Shown here: positions 24,498-34,701 of the stretch, one piece after another
How positions within the stretch are numbered: position 1 is the first letter of the stretch
Layout: each line of letters starts with the position of its first letter
Assembly (NCBI RefSeq): GCF_032854445.1
Contig: NC_088303.1
Coordinates: 15,075,501 to 15,139,500 of the forward strand
Length of the DNA: 64,000 nucleotides
Direction of reading: 5' to 3'
Source of the DNA: Liolophura sinensis
Taxonomy: Eukaryota; Mollusca; Polyplacophora; Chitonida; Chitonidae
Program-made: the position numbers and the translations under genes
The notes under the pieces: generated by a model
Seen by the model: the letters and a program-made list of their open reading frames with translations, nothing else
Database searches by the model: none
What the model was told of the DNA's origin: nothing

Positions 24498-25509
24498 GGC
24501 TGACGTACAAAGCCTTGAAAACAGTATAGAGCCCTGTATGTTACGCACTCATACCTAAACACCTAGACGTGTAAGTTCTTTTAAGAAGCATTATGCAGGA
24601 GTTGACTGTGTGACATAACAAAGTTTCTCTATGGATAACAACTTCTGATTTATTTTTACTGATGTTCTGATTTATATTCTGACATGGTTATCAAACATGC
24701 CCAGAAGAAGATGTGTGGTGAAGTAGGTTTCAAATTTTAAAACAGCACCAGGTAAATTTGTTGATTGTGCAGAACAGCTTGATACAAGCTGATTAGCTGT
24801 ATACAGATTGACCCTGCATATTGACTATTTGATGAAAGCTGCATAATTATCCTAAGAATTGTTGGTGAAAATTGACTGATCCAAATCATGGTGGACTGGA
24901 CCATGCACAAACACCACATGTACATGTGTTGAATTTCAGATGGTTTTCACAGAACCTTTTTTCTTGGAATATGTAGCAAAATTTCCATCAGCCAATCACA
25001 GGAGATCTCTAATATTTTTCCTATTTAAACACACTAGAGAAAAATCTTCTGATGCCAATGATAATATGACAGGTTCTGTGGAATTTTCATTGAAACAAGC
25101 CTCAAAAATTCGCACTTTTTGCTACAAAACAGCAGATATGAATGATATAGTCAATGTATCATTTTCCCGACAGACAACTTCACCATTCACCCAAGTGCTT
25201 TTCTGGGAAGATGGTTTGATAACACACATCTGGTGTGTGTGTACATTGAAATGAGGATGTAGTAGGTATAATTATTGTAATGCACTATAGAAAACAGCCC
25301 ACACAAACATGTATATACTTTTAATAAGTAGACATATTGATTTCCAGGTAAAGAGGAAATATGTTAATGTATTTTATTGATGTTTTAAGTAATGTAATCG
25401 GTATATTTTTAGATGTAGTGCGGAATAACTACAGCTAACTGAAAGGCCGTTGCCAATGTAGAGTCCGTTATATTGTAAACATTCACATAAACCTTAGCAA
25501 AAGGAAATT

Positions 25510-25652
25510 GGGTTGTGGCGGAGTTGTTAAAGGCGCTTGTCTTTCAGTCACAAGGACACCCAAATTACAAGGTCCAATCACGACCTTACGGGATTTGTAC
25601 ATTCCGATGCTATCACCGTTCGTAGAACCTAGGCTACAGTAAGCAACGACGT
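25510..25652 (+). mobile_element. Possible tRNA-like SINE head, interrupted
   Basis: TGGCGGAGTTGTTAAAGG at 25515 resembles an A-box and GGTCCAATCACGA at 25571 a B-box. The sequence is interrupted downstream by the family B insertion that starts at 25666. No tail was identified, so this is a weak call. Confidence 0.35.
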
Positions 25653-25665
25653 TCATGTATTAAAC

Positions 25666-25962
25666 TTGATCGAGTCACACCTAAGACTTTAAAAGAGGAA
25701 GTTGTAACTTCCTGGCTTGGCGTTCAGCATGAAGGAGATAGTGCAACGACTGGTTGACCCGTATCAGTATAATGGCTCGGGCGGGGTGGCTTGCTTGCCT
25801 TCGGTAAGTCGTCTCAGTGAGGCAGCACTAAATAAAAGAGCGGTGGAAATCCGTCCTGTGACAATGAGGCACATTACACGTACATGCACCCTAATGATTC
25901 CTTCGTCGTCATATGACTGAAAAATTGTTGAGAACGACGTTAAACCCCAAGCACTCACTCAC
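25666..25962 (+). mobile_element. SINE family B, 5'-truncated, with target-site duplication
   Basis: Matches the full-length copy at 28049 from just after the B-box onward (TTGATCGAGTCACACCTAAG) through the body (ATAATGGCTCGGGCGG, GGTAAGTCGTCTCAGTGAGG) to the 3' domain (CATATGACTGAAAAATTG, TTGAGAACGACGTTAAACCC). It is flanked by a perfect 13-bp duplication TCATGTATTAAAC at 25653-25665 and 25963-25975. Loss of the 5' end with intact target duplications indicates truncated reverse transcription. Confidence 0.92.
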
Positions 25963-25975
25963 TCATGTATTAAAC

Positions 25976-26978
25976 CGTTTGCACAGTCTGAAGTTCGTCG
26001 AAGACCATTTGTCTTTCACCAGTATGCTGTGCATATCTCTGTATCACACGTGGGAAACTTTGTTTACTCTGGTTCCCTTCACCATGAAACATACCCATGG
26101 GTGTGGCCATAAAGAATAATGACATGAATAAACAAATAAATCATTTTCAAAAGCAAAACATCTAAGTCTTCTCAAGACGTTTTTAATTAGTGTTCTCTCT
26201 TAAATGGTCAAATGAACAGTTTGTTTGCTGAGGGGTAAAAATTATACTGCATCCAATACTAGAGCATTTTGGTATTTCCTACCTAGTTTCATTATATGTA
26301 TGTTGGTACGTAAGTATATATTTGACCTAATTCTCCTCGTCTCACGGTTGGTGGTTTTGAATACACTGCTTGGATTCTTTCCTCAATGTGTCGCAAATGC
26401 ACCAAATTAGGACATTTCACCAATGACTGTTGTACAGTTGATCCATATTCTGTATACGCTGGTCATTCAAGGGGTGTCCCGACTGAGTTTCTGATTGCAA
26501 GAACCTTTACCAAAAAAAAGTCTTAACAGCTGTTTTTCTGGAATTATGTTAATACCTGCCATTTTCAGGTTACATGAAATCTTCGTCAGACGATCACTTT
26601 TATAAGTGCATTGCATAACCACATTAACAATGGAATCATGTTACAGCAAAGAAGACCTTCTTCGTAATGGCGCATGCATGAGTTGAAACCGTTAACGCGG
26701 AGGCAAACCAACAGGGAAAAAAACGATGCTCATTTCAGCTTCTAAACGTCTTTTAGACAAAAGGTCATTGTCCCATTTATGACGCGATCTTTGCTGTTCT
26801 GGCAGTTTTTTTGCTGGTCAATTTTTGCAAGGTATAAAAATTATAGGAGAAAGTATGCTTGCCTCTGTAAAAATAGATTACTTTTTTTGGCCTGTAAATC
26901 ATGTGTTTAAATCTACCCGGCTCTTATTTGGTTCAGTTCTACTTAAGTGTGCTGTGCAGCAGAGCTTGCGTTATTTAG
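25976..26978. other. No gene seen
   Basis: No supportable coding sequence. CpG is more frequent from about here onward than in the first 25 kb. Confidence 0.5.
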
Positions 26979-27160
26979 TGAGATGTATTGCCGAAATACC
27001 AGATGCGCATGGTTTGGTGAGGTCTGTTGCAGAAATGCCTGCATGATTTGGTGAGGTCTATTGCAGAAATGCCTGCATGGTTTGGTGAGGTCTGTTGGAG
27101 AAATGCCTGTATGTTTTGGTGCGGTCTACTGCAGAAATGCCTGCATGGTTTGGTAAAGCG
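26979..27160 (+). repeat. Minisatellite, 34-bp unit, about five copies
   Basis: The marker TTTGGTG or TTTGGTA starts at 27013, 27047, 27081, 27115 and 27149, exactly 34 bp apart, with unit TTTGGTGAGGTCTGTTGCAG followed by AAATGCCTGCATGG. A diverged leading copy starts near 26979. It is short, with few mutations, and so probably young. Confidence 0.92.
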
Positions 27161-28039
27161 TTTTGCTATGCTTGTGCTTACCATCATGGTAATATGAGCA
27201 GACCTGCCGACAGTATTATTATATAGAGTTTATGACGTATAAAAACATCCCCCAAATTATAACTAAGTCATTTGCTCCCAACGAATTATCGAGGTTGTCA
27301 GATGTTCTGGTACATGCGGTTACAGCCTGTTGTAAGGCAGAGTGTGTCAGCCTAATAACTTCCGCCCTGTGTCAGGTCATATCGGCATATCACTATGCCA
27401 CCAGTGGCAAATTTCTGCTTGTTCCGGAAGTAGAGACCGCTACGTGTCAAGGTGTATATCGGATCCCATGTTACAAAACAAATCCAGTGGCCTCCGGCAT
27501 GAATTTATTTCAGAGTGGTTGCAAGTCACGAAATTTTCCCGTGTTAATTGCAGAGATAGTAGTTCTTTTACATTATATATGTTACGTCATGCTTGAGTGT
27601 TATGACAGTATACTTAAAAATAAGGTTTCTTCTCACTAAGGGGCACAATTGCGTTGAACATTTATAAGCTTGCTCTGAGCATATTATGCTTTCATTATCC
27701 ATACAAGTATAAATATCTTAAGTGTGCATTTATTGACAAAGGAAGTCGTGATAAAGTACGGTATAAATGTTTTGCAACTCTAAGATCATCCTGGTACAAG
27801 AATCTAAATATATGTAGGACTTAATTAAATATATTTAGATAAGATTATACTTATGTTGGCAACGCTGAAAATATTTCAAGCACTGAACACTGCTCCCGGC
27901 GTCCATCCAGACAAGAAAACATTCCGTCGTGCCAAAAAGGCCGGGAACCTTTGCACGTGAAAAAACAACAACATCACCAAAAAAAAAAAAAAAAGAAGGA
28001 ACATTTTATCGACTGGGATAATTGTCCATTGAGCTAAAC
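27161..28039. other. No gene seen
   Basis: A 135-codon frame at 27232-27639 overlaps an 84-codon frame in another register. Neither has a recognisable domain, and the sequence between has no splice signals that I trust. I therefore leave it unannotated. Confidence 0.45.
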
Positions 28040-28048
28040 GACAGAATA

Positions 28049-28392
28049 CCGGCCGCGACGGTTGGTAGAGCGGGAGCGGCGGGATTGGTAGTTCCAGGGT
28101 CAATCCTGGGTCGAGTCACATCTAAGACCTTAAAAGAGGAAGTTGTGACTTCCTTGCTTGAAGGGCTGGTTCATGTGAACGACTGGTTGACCCGTATCAG
28201 TGTATAATGGCTCGGGCGGTGCGGCTAACTTGCCTTCGGTAAGTCGTCTCAGTGAAGCAGTACGAGATAAAAGAGCGGTGAAAATCCGTCCTGCAACAAG
28301 GAGGCACATTACATACACTCTAAGGACTCCTTCGTCGTTATATGACCGAAAAATTGTTAAGTACGACGTTAAACCCCAAGCACTCATTATAA
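28049..28392 (+). mobile_element. SINE family B, full length
   Basis: 344 bp. The tRNA-like head has A-box GGTTGGTAGAGCGGG and B-box AGGGTCAATCCTGG, followed by GTCGAGTCACATCTAAGACC, the body with ATAATGGCTCGGGCGG, and the 3' domain ATGACCGAAAAATTG with TTAAGTACGACGTTAAACCC. It is flanked by a 9-bp direct repeat GACAGAATA (28040-28048 and 28393-28401). It serves as the reference for the copies at 25666 and 30310. Confidence 0.92.
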
Positions 28393-28659
28393 GACAGAAT
28401 AATGAAATCTGTTTGCATCTGAGAAAATGGTCGTGCTTGCATTCAACAAGATTTTCGAAATATATGCGTGTGTGTATATTTAGTAGTATACACATATACA
28501 TGTATGATGTTAACTGGACAGATTAACTACATAATATATGTGGTGCTTATATAGGGTATATATATTTCACATTTTTCTCCCATTTAATGTCCTAAAGATG
28601 AACTAGCCTCTGTTCAAGCCTGGTGTAACAGTTATAGAAATGGTTAGGATTTAACATAG

Positions 28660-28860
28660 TTCTCTCCACGCATGTCATTTGGCGGCCGTTTCACGTGCGA
28701 CGAGGCTGGCCTATACATGCCAAGAGAACAGACCAATCAGCGCCTAGTTTTTTCCGCGCGCTTGGTGCTTCTCTTTCTGCCGTAATTGATGGCTACTTAA
28801 GAAATAACCTGGCACAGGATGCCCTAGTCAGTGACATGCACTTTTGAGAGACTTACAAAG
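28660..28860. promoter_or_regulatory. CpG-rich, CCAAT- and E-box-bearing segment
   Basis: A local CpG peak contains CACGTG near 28692, ACCAATCAGCGC near 28731 and CCGCGCGC near 28754. Such a cluster is compatible with an unmethylated promoter or enhancer, but no adjacent open frame or exon with good signals was found on either strand. Low confidence. Confidence 0.2.
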
Positions 28861-29980
28861 TGCGCAAGCCATAACTGGTGTTTGAAGAACAGTGAACATA
28901 AATTCTCAGGATGCCCGAAGTCTTAATTAGTGACATGCAGAGTTTTAGAAGCGTTCTATTTCCGGCCGGTGTGTATGGTGAAAGCTGTGGAGTTATGCTG
29001 CATATGTTGATGTGCCAGTGCTGTCCTGGGACTGGAGTGTGAGCTAAGGGGAGGGGGACACGTGCTAGAACAGTATATCCTAAATACACGAGTTTACTGG
29101 GCCATGTCGGTCATTAGTCATGTAAAAATATTTGTCATGCTTACCTCCAAATCGGCCTTGTATAGCTGAAGTGTAAACTTGCATGTTTTGTCAGGAGCAT
29201 GCTCAAGGACGTCCAAATACACACACTTAAATATGTACTCTGTCAATTCCTAATTCAGGAAAACAGAACATTACGAAGTTTTAACTTTTAGTTGTATTAT
29301 TATCTTTAGTGTTTTCCGGTGAAATGTTATTGTCTTAACAACCTCGTTTATAACAGTGTATGAATAGATTGTTAAACACTGTGCTGAAGAGTTTTCACCT
29401 ATACGAGTGTATAATAGCGGTCTGAGGGTGGATGAAACAGGAGTGCCCAGGTTAAACCACTGATATCTGACAAGTTTTTGGCGCACTTTCTCACTTGTGA
29501 CGTACAAACCTGCACTCCAATGTTCAGTGAAAGAAAAGTATATTCTTCCAAGAACGCGTGACTGCACAAACGGTCCTATGTGGTCGCCCCTTTGAGGAAG
29601 AAGGGGAATCTGCTGAAATAGCCTGACCATGGCCCGCATTGAAATATATTAAATTTGTGGCGAGGAAACTGCTTGGCTAATGAATAGAAAAAAATGGAGA
29701 GATTGTGTATTTCGAAATCAGACCAGCATACGAATTTATAAATGGACAAAACTGCGCCCCCACTGGACTTTGGTCCCGTTCCAAATGGATCTTTTATGAT
29801 ATAAGCATCTGGTCTATGCATGTGGGTTTTACCAGTCATCAGTCTTTAGACTGGTGTATTGTTTATTTAAGATAGTCCGAAGAACAAACGTTCAAATGGT
29901 ACAGTCCTGGGTCTGAAGTCGCAACGCTATGTATTTTCGGACAATTTGGCTGCTTTACGTAACATGTAAATTACATGGTA

Positions 29981-30165
29981 GATACAAGCACACTGAACAA
30001 GGCATTCTTATGGATATACAACTTCTTGGTTTACTAACACGACGTTTCATTGTTTTTCCGCGTCTGTTCACTTGATAACGATGTTAGTAACTACATCGAA
30101 ACGTCGTGTTAATAAACCAAGAAGTTGTATATCCATAAGAATGCCTTGTTCAGTGTGCTTGTATC
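29981..30165. mobile_element. Foldback element, 68-bp arms
   Basis: The left arm (29981-30048) and right arm (30098-30165) are inverted copies of each other with one or two mismatches, starting GATACAAGCACACTGAACAA and reaching AACACGACGTTTC. The 49-bp centre contains GATAACGATGTTAGTAACTA. A related element lies at 57313. No open frame. No obvious target-site duplication was seen at the ends. Confidence 0.88.
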
Positions 30166-30309
30166 CCAATTTCTAAATGCCACTCAAACAAGTTAGGTGC
30201 AAGCAGCTTAGTCTACAATGACCTCTTGGAACAAGACCACAAGGCATTGTGGGTACATGGTTAAAGGCGAAGTAAATTGGAAAACGACGCATGCTTAGAA
30301 AACGACCTT

Positions 30310-30590
30310 CAAAACCGATCTGCAGAGCGGTAGATCCAGGGTCAATCCTGGGTTGGGTCACACCTAAGGCCTTAAAAAAGATGAAGTTTTTTGGCGTGCA
30401 GCATTAAGGAAATAGTGCTGTATAATGGCTCGGGCGGGACGGCTAACTTGCCTTCGGTAAGTCGACTCAGTGACGCACCACTAGATAAAAGAGCGGTGGA
30501 AATCCGTCGTGCAACAAGGAGGCACATTACATACACTCTAAGGACTCCTTTGTCGTCATATGACTGAAAAAGTGTTAAGCACTCACTCGA
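30310..30590 (+). mobile_element. SINE family B, with internal deletion
   Basis: Has the B-box AGGGTCAATCCTGGG, GGGTCACACCTAAGGCC, the body GCTCGGGCGGGACGGCTAAC, and the 3' domain CATATGACTGAAAAAGTGTT. The 5' head is truncated, and the distal CGACGTTAAACCCC part of the tail is missing before AAGCACTCACTCG. It is closest to the copy at 28049. Confidence 0.88.
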
Positions 30591-30691
30591 AACTGCTGAC
30601 CATGTTGAATACCCCGGAATTCAAATACAGCAAAGCTGTTCAGAATGTTCGAGAAAAAAAAGGCTTTCTGTTGTACAGAGCAGTGACAGTG

Positions 30692-31474
30692 ACATGGTTA
30701 AAAAAAAATTTTTTTTTGGAAGAGAATTTTTTTTTAACCCCCGACTAGGAAGTCGAGTTCCCGACATAATTGCCCAGTCATAATTAAGGATTATTATTAA
30801 TAAAGTAAACACTCAACCAAATAATACGATAAGATTAAAACTTTTCACAGCTTTTTTTCAGACATGTATGTAACATAAAGTACATATATTCGAATAGTGT
30901 CTCACATATAGCTGTTAATGCTCAGATGGAAAGAACTGAACAAGGCTATATAAGGAGGGGACTGCACGCTGTATTTTTTTTTTATTTAGTCCATATTTGT
31001 CTCTTTGAATCTGTTTATTAATAAGCAGCCTCGTTGATATCGAGAAATGTATTGCCCGCCGAAAAGCAGTTGGTCTAAAGCGATGTACTCTTTTATTCTC
31101 TCAGTACGTCATTATTTTTGCGTAAACCTAGTCGTGTCCGTGAAGCAAACTCGTATGTGTGCATGAAGTTCAGAAGCTTTGGGTGAATACGTGTTTTTAA
31201 AGAGATTGGAATTCATCTGTGAAGGCAATCATGCCCGTTGTGATCATCGTCCATGATTTAAAATACAAGTTATTTATCTCATGGTAAGATCCATGTCAAA
31301 ACATGCAGTTTTCAGTGAGAGATGCGCGTCTTTGGCTGCCATATTGACTATTTGGATGGCAAACGACCAGTGACTGGCTAATTAAGTCGGGGGTTAAAAA
31401 AAGTTTTCTCTTCCCCCAAATGTTTTCTCCATGTTTTTTATTTTCTTCTTCCAAAAATTTTAATTTCACCATGT
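30692..31474. mobile_element. Long imperfect inverted-repeat structure
   Basis: The left arm (about 30692-30785) has ACATGGTTAAAAA, GGAAGAGAA, a T run, AACCCCCGACT and CCCGACATAATTGCCCAGTC. The right arm (about 31360-31474) has the same blocks in inverse order: GACTGGCTAATTAAGTCGGG, GGGTTAAAAAAAG, TTCTCTTCCCCC and TTTCACCATGT. The interior of about 570 bp has no open frame. This fits a DNA-transposon remnant or foldback element. No target-site duplication was found, and the homopolymer content makes the exact ends uncertain. Confidence 0.55.
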
Positions 31475-31507
31475 TGCTTTTACGGATCCGTAGCTTTTGC
31501 TTTAAGA

Positions 31508-31828
31508 ATGTACAGTGTATTTACAAAGACGGGTGAAGCGTACACATTAGTTTTACGTACACTTGCTGCACGTGCACTGCACATTAGAAAAGCTACTGGG
31601 TGTCCGTTAACTTCCTGGCGAGGGTATTTTTCACCTGAAAGAGGTGTGATTTATCTAGAAGCTGGGGATTTTCCGTTGAGGGAAGACACTTTGAGGCGTC
31701 ATCAAGTTCAGGTTAATGTTGACTCAGTCTTACACCAACTTCTTCGTCGTCCTCATGACGACTCCAGGCAAACATTTGGGGACGTCGCCATATTCCTCGT
31801 CCGAGATGTTTGCTCTGCATTACTGTGA
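31508..31828 (+). CDS. Unidentified 106-codon open frame
   Basis: ATG at 31508 has A at -3, and the stop is TGA. The translation has ordinary globular-protein composition. It includes a basic, hydrophobic N-terminal third, then SWRGYFSPERGVIYLEAG at residues 36-53, FPLREDTLRRHQVQV at 55-69, and a C-terminal FGDVAIFLVRDVCSALL at 90-106. I recognise no family and no transmembrane segment or signal peptide. It begins 34 bp after the inverted-repeat structure ending at 31474, so it may be part of a transposon-derived gene. It lies in the CpG-rich middle of the window. A frame of this length can arise by chance, so the call is tentative. Confidence 0.3.
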   Translation: MYSVFTKTGEAYTLVLRTLAARALHIRKATGCPLTSWRGYFSPERGVIYLEAGDFPLREDTLRRHQVQVNVDSVLHQLLRRPHDDSRQTFGDVAIFLVRDVCSALL

Positions 31829-33571
31829 CGGGCAACCTGACCATTGACAACATGCGTCAAAACGTCTTTATAGAAAGGACAAAGGTATATGTGAAAATGA
31901 GTTACAATGACTACGAGGATAGGCCTCGATGAAATTTTAAGTATATACAGATAGGTCAACTGAACGTTGTACATGATGTGTAAGAAAGAAGCGTTTGGTT
32001 CAAGAGTACTGTGAGCATTTTATTCACACTGATTCTGTTAGCTAACACGAGGTAGATGTTAAGCCACTTATCAATCCCGGATTTCGTTATATGTCTAAAA
32101 TCTTAAACCTCCTGTTGAATTTATCAGGGGGAAATTGACTTTTTTCTTATAGCTCACACGAGATGCTAAACTACTAATCAATCCCCGGTTTCGTTACATG
32201 TCAAATCTTTAACCTCCTGTTGAATTTATCAGAGGAAAATCGACCTTTTTTCTTGTATAAGTCATTTTTATCGGTGTAAGCCTATATGTATGTATGTATT
32301 ATAACATTTTCATCCCCCTGTTAACGACAGACCGTCGATATATTTTGGTAGTTTGTCAAACCTTCAATTTCAAAACAAACCAACGTGTATTGTGATGATG
32401 TTGTGGGCCTATATTGTGTTGTTGTTGCCATGAACAATACCCACGTGGTTTGTGTTTTGGTAGTAACCGCCGTGCGGTCATTGACTCAGTGAATGTATAT
32501 ATACGTGTTGAGGTGAGTAATTGGTGACTGACTCAGTGCGTGTGACCAATAAATGTATGAATGGATAGTCACAGGGAATAACCCCCTAAGCTTGTATTGG
32601 TACGTCCGAATCATTGAACCTGAAACGCCGTGAGAACGAAAATCAATACTCACGTACAGCTTATACACGTAGTCTAGTATAAATGTGCATGCTTGTTCCC
32701 ATTAATGTACAAAAAGTCTCTGGGTGATGTGTGACGTACGTAAATATTATAATTGCAACTTGAACACCTTAAAAAAATGCATGTGCTTGCAATCATATAG
32801 GCGTACATGTATAGCCAGTCGTTCATTCGGTGGAAGAAGAATGAGTGTTCGTGAGTTCAGACCCGGCCTTTGCCCTAGATATATACAGTGTACTTCCCTG
32901 GTGTACGAATGATGAATTTTTTCTGTCAGGAACAGGAATCAAAGGCGCTGACCATTCAGATACGTTAAACCTATTTTGGCCTTTTCAAGCGTTTCTCTCA
33001 ATAAAAAATCAGTGAGTACAAATGCATTTATGTTGTGGATTTATCTAAATTATCTGTCAACGCATGAGAGAACATGTACATGTCTGCATCATTCCTGGCT
33101 TTGCCCCGGCTTTAAAAAAATCCAAATCCATAATATCACTATATCAGGTGAGCGGAGAGAAGAAAGGCCTCTGTACAAATCACACACATTTTTGTCTGTT
33201 TGGCATCGCTGCTGGATGCCAAATTGACACATGTAAGTTTTGATACGTTATACGTATTCCTAGAATACGAGGATCTGTAAAATACATGGAAATTCTCACA
33301 ATCATGTATTCCGAGATTAAGAGGGTTTCAATGATGTCAGTACTTCCGATATTCTGTTATATACTAATTCGCAACGAGCGCACGTGTTACCAAGGTGGTA
33401 TCGATTGCTTCTTTATCGAATGACGTGGTTGATGCAACTTGACATTTGATCTTGTTGTTGCATGTTTTTGGCACTCCGTCGGTCATTCTCTCCTTTTCGC
33501 CTCACCTTATGTATTATTGAACCACCTGGTAGTTTTGTAGGCGCTCCAAGAATTGCTTGTGTATCTTGACG

Positions 33572-33573
<2 letters not shown>
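31829..33573. other. No gene seen; tandem duplication at 32041-32262
   Basis: A segment of about 111 bp starting GCTAACACGAG at 32041 is repeated from 32152 (GCTCACACGAG), both containing AACCTCCTGTTGAATTTATC. No coding exon is supported. Confidence 0.5.
32041..32262 (+). repeat. Two-copy tandem duplication, about 111 bp
   Basis: The first copy runs from 32041 to 32151 and the second from 32152 to about 32262. The match is diverged, with small indels, so the duplication is not recent. Confidence 0.8.

Positions 33574-33602
<29 letters not shown>
33574..33602 (+). repeat. Poly(T) run of 29
   Basis: An uninterrupted T run. It could be the reverse complement of a retroposon poly(A) tail, but no element was identified to its left on the minus strand. 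Confidence 0.9.
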
Positions 33603-33605
<3 letters not shown>

Positions 33606-33956
33606 TTCGATAACATGTACACTATAAACAATATTTGGTCTTGTACTTATCTCCTGCATTTTAAACATATACACGATACATGTACACGTACTTTAATTAG
33701 AAGTATTTTCTTTGCGCACCATTGGTGCATTCACTTAGTAAGCCTTACATGACTTTGAGGTCTTTATGTACAAAATTCAATGACTTGGACTGCTACCTAA
33801 GAAAGGTTTGTTGGTGTACAGGTGTCATCTTTGGATAAAAAAAATTCTTATCATACAGCACGGAATAATGGCTGATATTAAAATACATATACAAAAATAC
33901 GCAAAGCGAAAGCATGTGCTATTTAGGAAGACCAGTAAAGAAGCATGCAGTTTGGA

Positions 33957-34286
33957 TCAATAGTGTGTGACATCGGGTTCCATTGCATCACATTCGCCTT
34001 CTGCACGCCACGGGACACCACTTGCATCCATGCTATAAATGGAATTCTCGGCTAGCAGCGGGCTAAACTTAGATAATAAATCAATAAAGCTTGTTGTGGA
34101 CAATTCCCGCGCCCTGTTTCGACGGCATTTGTCAGTTCGGAACTTCTCGATGATGTCCGGAGCGTTTCCGAACAAAGCCGGGCTCCACGTGTCTTTTACA
34201 ACGTACTCACACCCAGTTGATAGTAAACAGTGCAGGAAGGCGTAGTGGGTTTTATTGCGACGCGCTCTCCGGTGAAGGTCAATCAA
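33957..34286 (-). CDS. Possible coding exon, weakly ankyrin-like
   Basis: The frame is open for at least 109 codons and ends TGA at 33957. It has no ATG near its start (the codon at 34286 is TTG and the only internal Met codons fall near residues 86 and 102), so it would need to be a spliced exon. A GCGCAG lies just before it, but the preceding sequence is not pyrimidine-rich. Residues 14-48 (with FLHCLLSTGCEYVVKD, then DIIEKF) faintly resemble ankyrin helices, which is not enough to assign a family. The rest is polar. A competing ATG-started frame of 68 codons lies antisense at 34039-34245. The sequence is CpG-rich, and upstream on the minus strand are CACGTG and CCAAT motifs (34310-34365). 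Confidence 0.28.
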   Translation of the reverse strand: MIDLHRRARRNKTHYAFLHCLLSTGCEYVVKDTWSPALFGNAPDIIEKFRTDKCRRNRARELSTTSFIDLLSKFSPLLAENSIYSMDASGVPWRAEGECDAMEPDVTHY

Positions 34287-34551
34287 CTGCGCAGTTGTTA
34301 CTGGGCTGACCAGTGGTCAGTGATTGGTCAGTGCGTCAGCCACCCAATGTAAACATCACGTGATTTTTCGGGCCATGGTTGTTAGTAAACAGAGCTGAGG
34401 GTCATGGAAAAAAGTATACAACTTCAAAATATTCGAAGAGAAAAGGGTTTATATAGGCTATTTCTCGCGCTATTTCTTCGTCCGTATATGAAGCGTTAGG
34501 AGAATATATGTCTGAACATCTACACGCATCCATCCTACACTACGATTTGAT

Positions 34552-34691
34552 TTGATTTGATTTCGTTGGTGTTTTACGTATACTCAAGAATATTTCACTT
34601 ATACGACATCGACCAGCATTATGCTGGGAGGAAACCCACTACCATCCGCAGGTTGCTGGCAGACCTTCCAACATACGGCCGGAGAGGAAGC
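34552..34691 (-). mobile_element. SINE family A, 5'-truncated, minus strand
   Basis: On the plus strand it reads GTTGGTGTTTTACGTATACT, CAAGAATATTTCACTTATAC, CAGCATTATGCTGGGAGG and ATCCGCAGGTTGCTGGCAG, ending GGCCGGAGAGGAAGC. The tRNA head is absent. A weak 7-bp duplication TACACTA flanks it (34536-34542 and 34695-34701). Confidence 0.85.
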
Positions 34692-34701
34692 TCTTACACT
34701 A

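Noticed and set aside
24940-25254. 104-codon frame after TTTCAG
   Set aside because: The acceptor-like site is short and the translation has no recognisable pattern. The length is not exceptional for 64 kb in six frames.
27232-27639. 135-codon frame
   Set aside because: No motif, no convincing composition, an overlapping frame in another register, and no splice or promoter signals.
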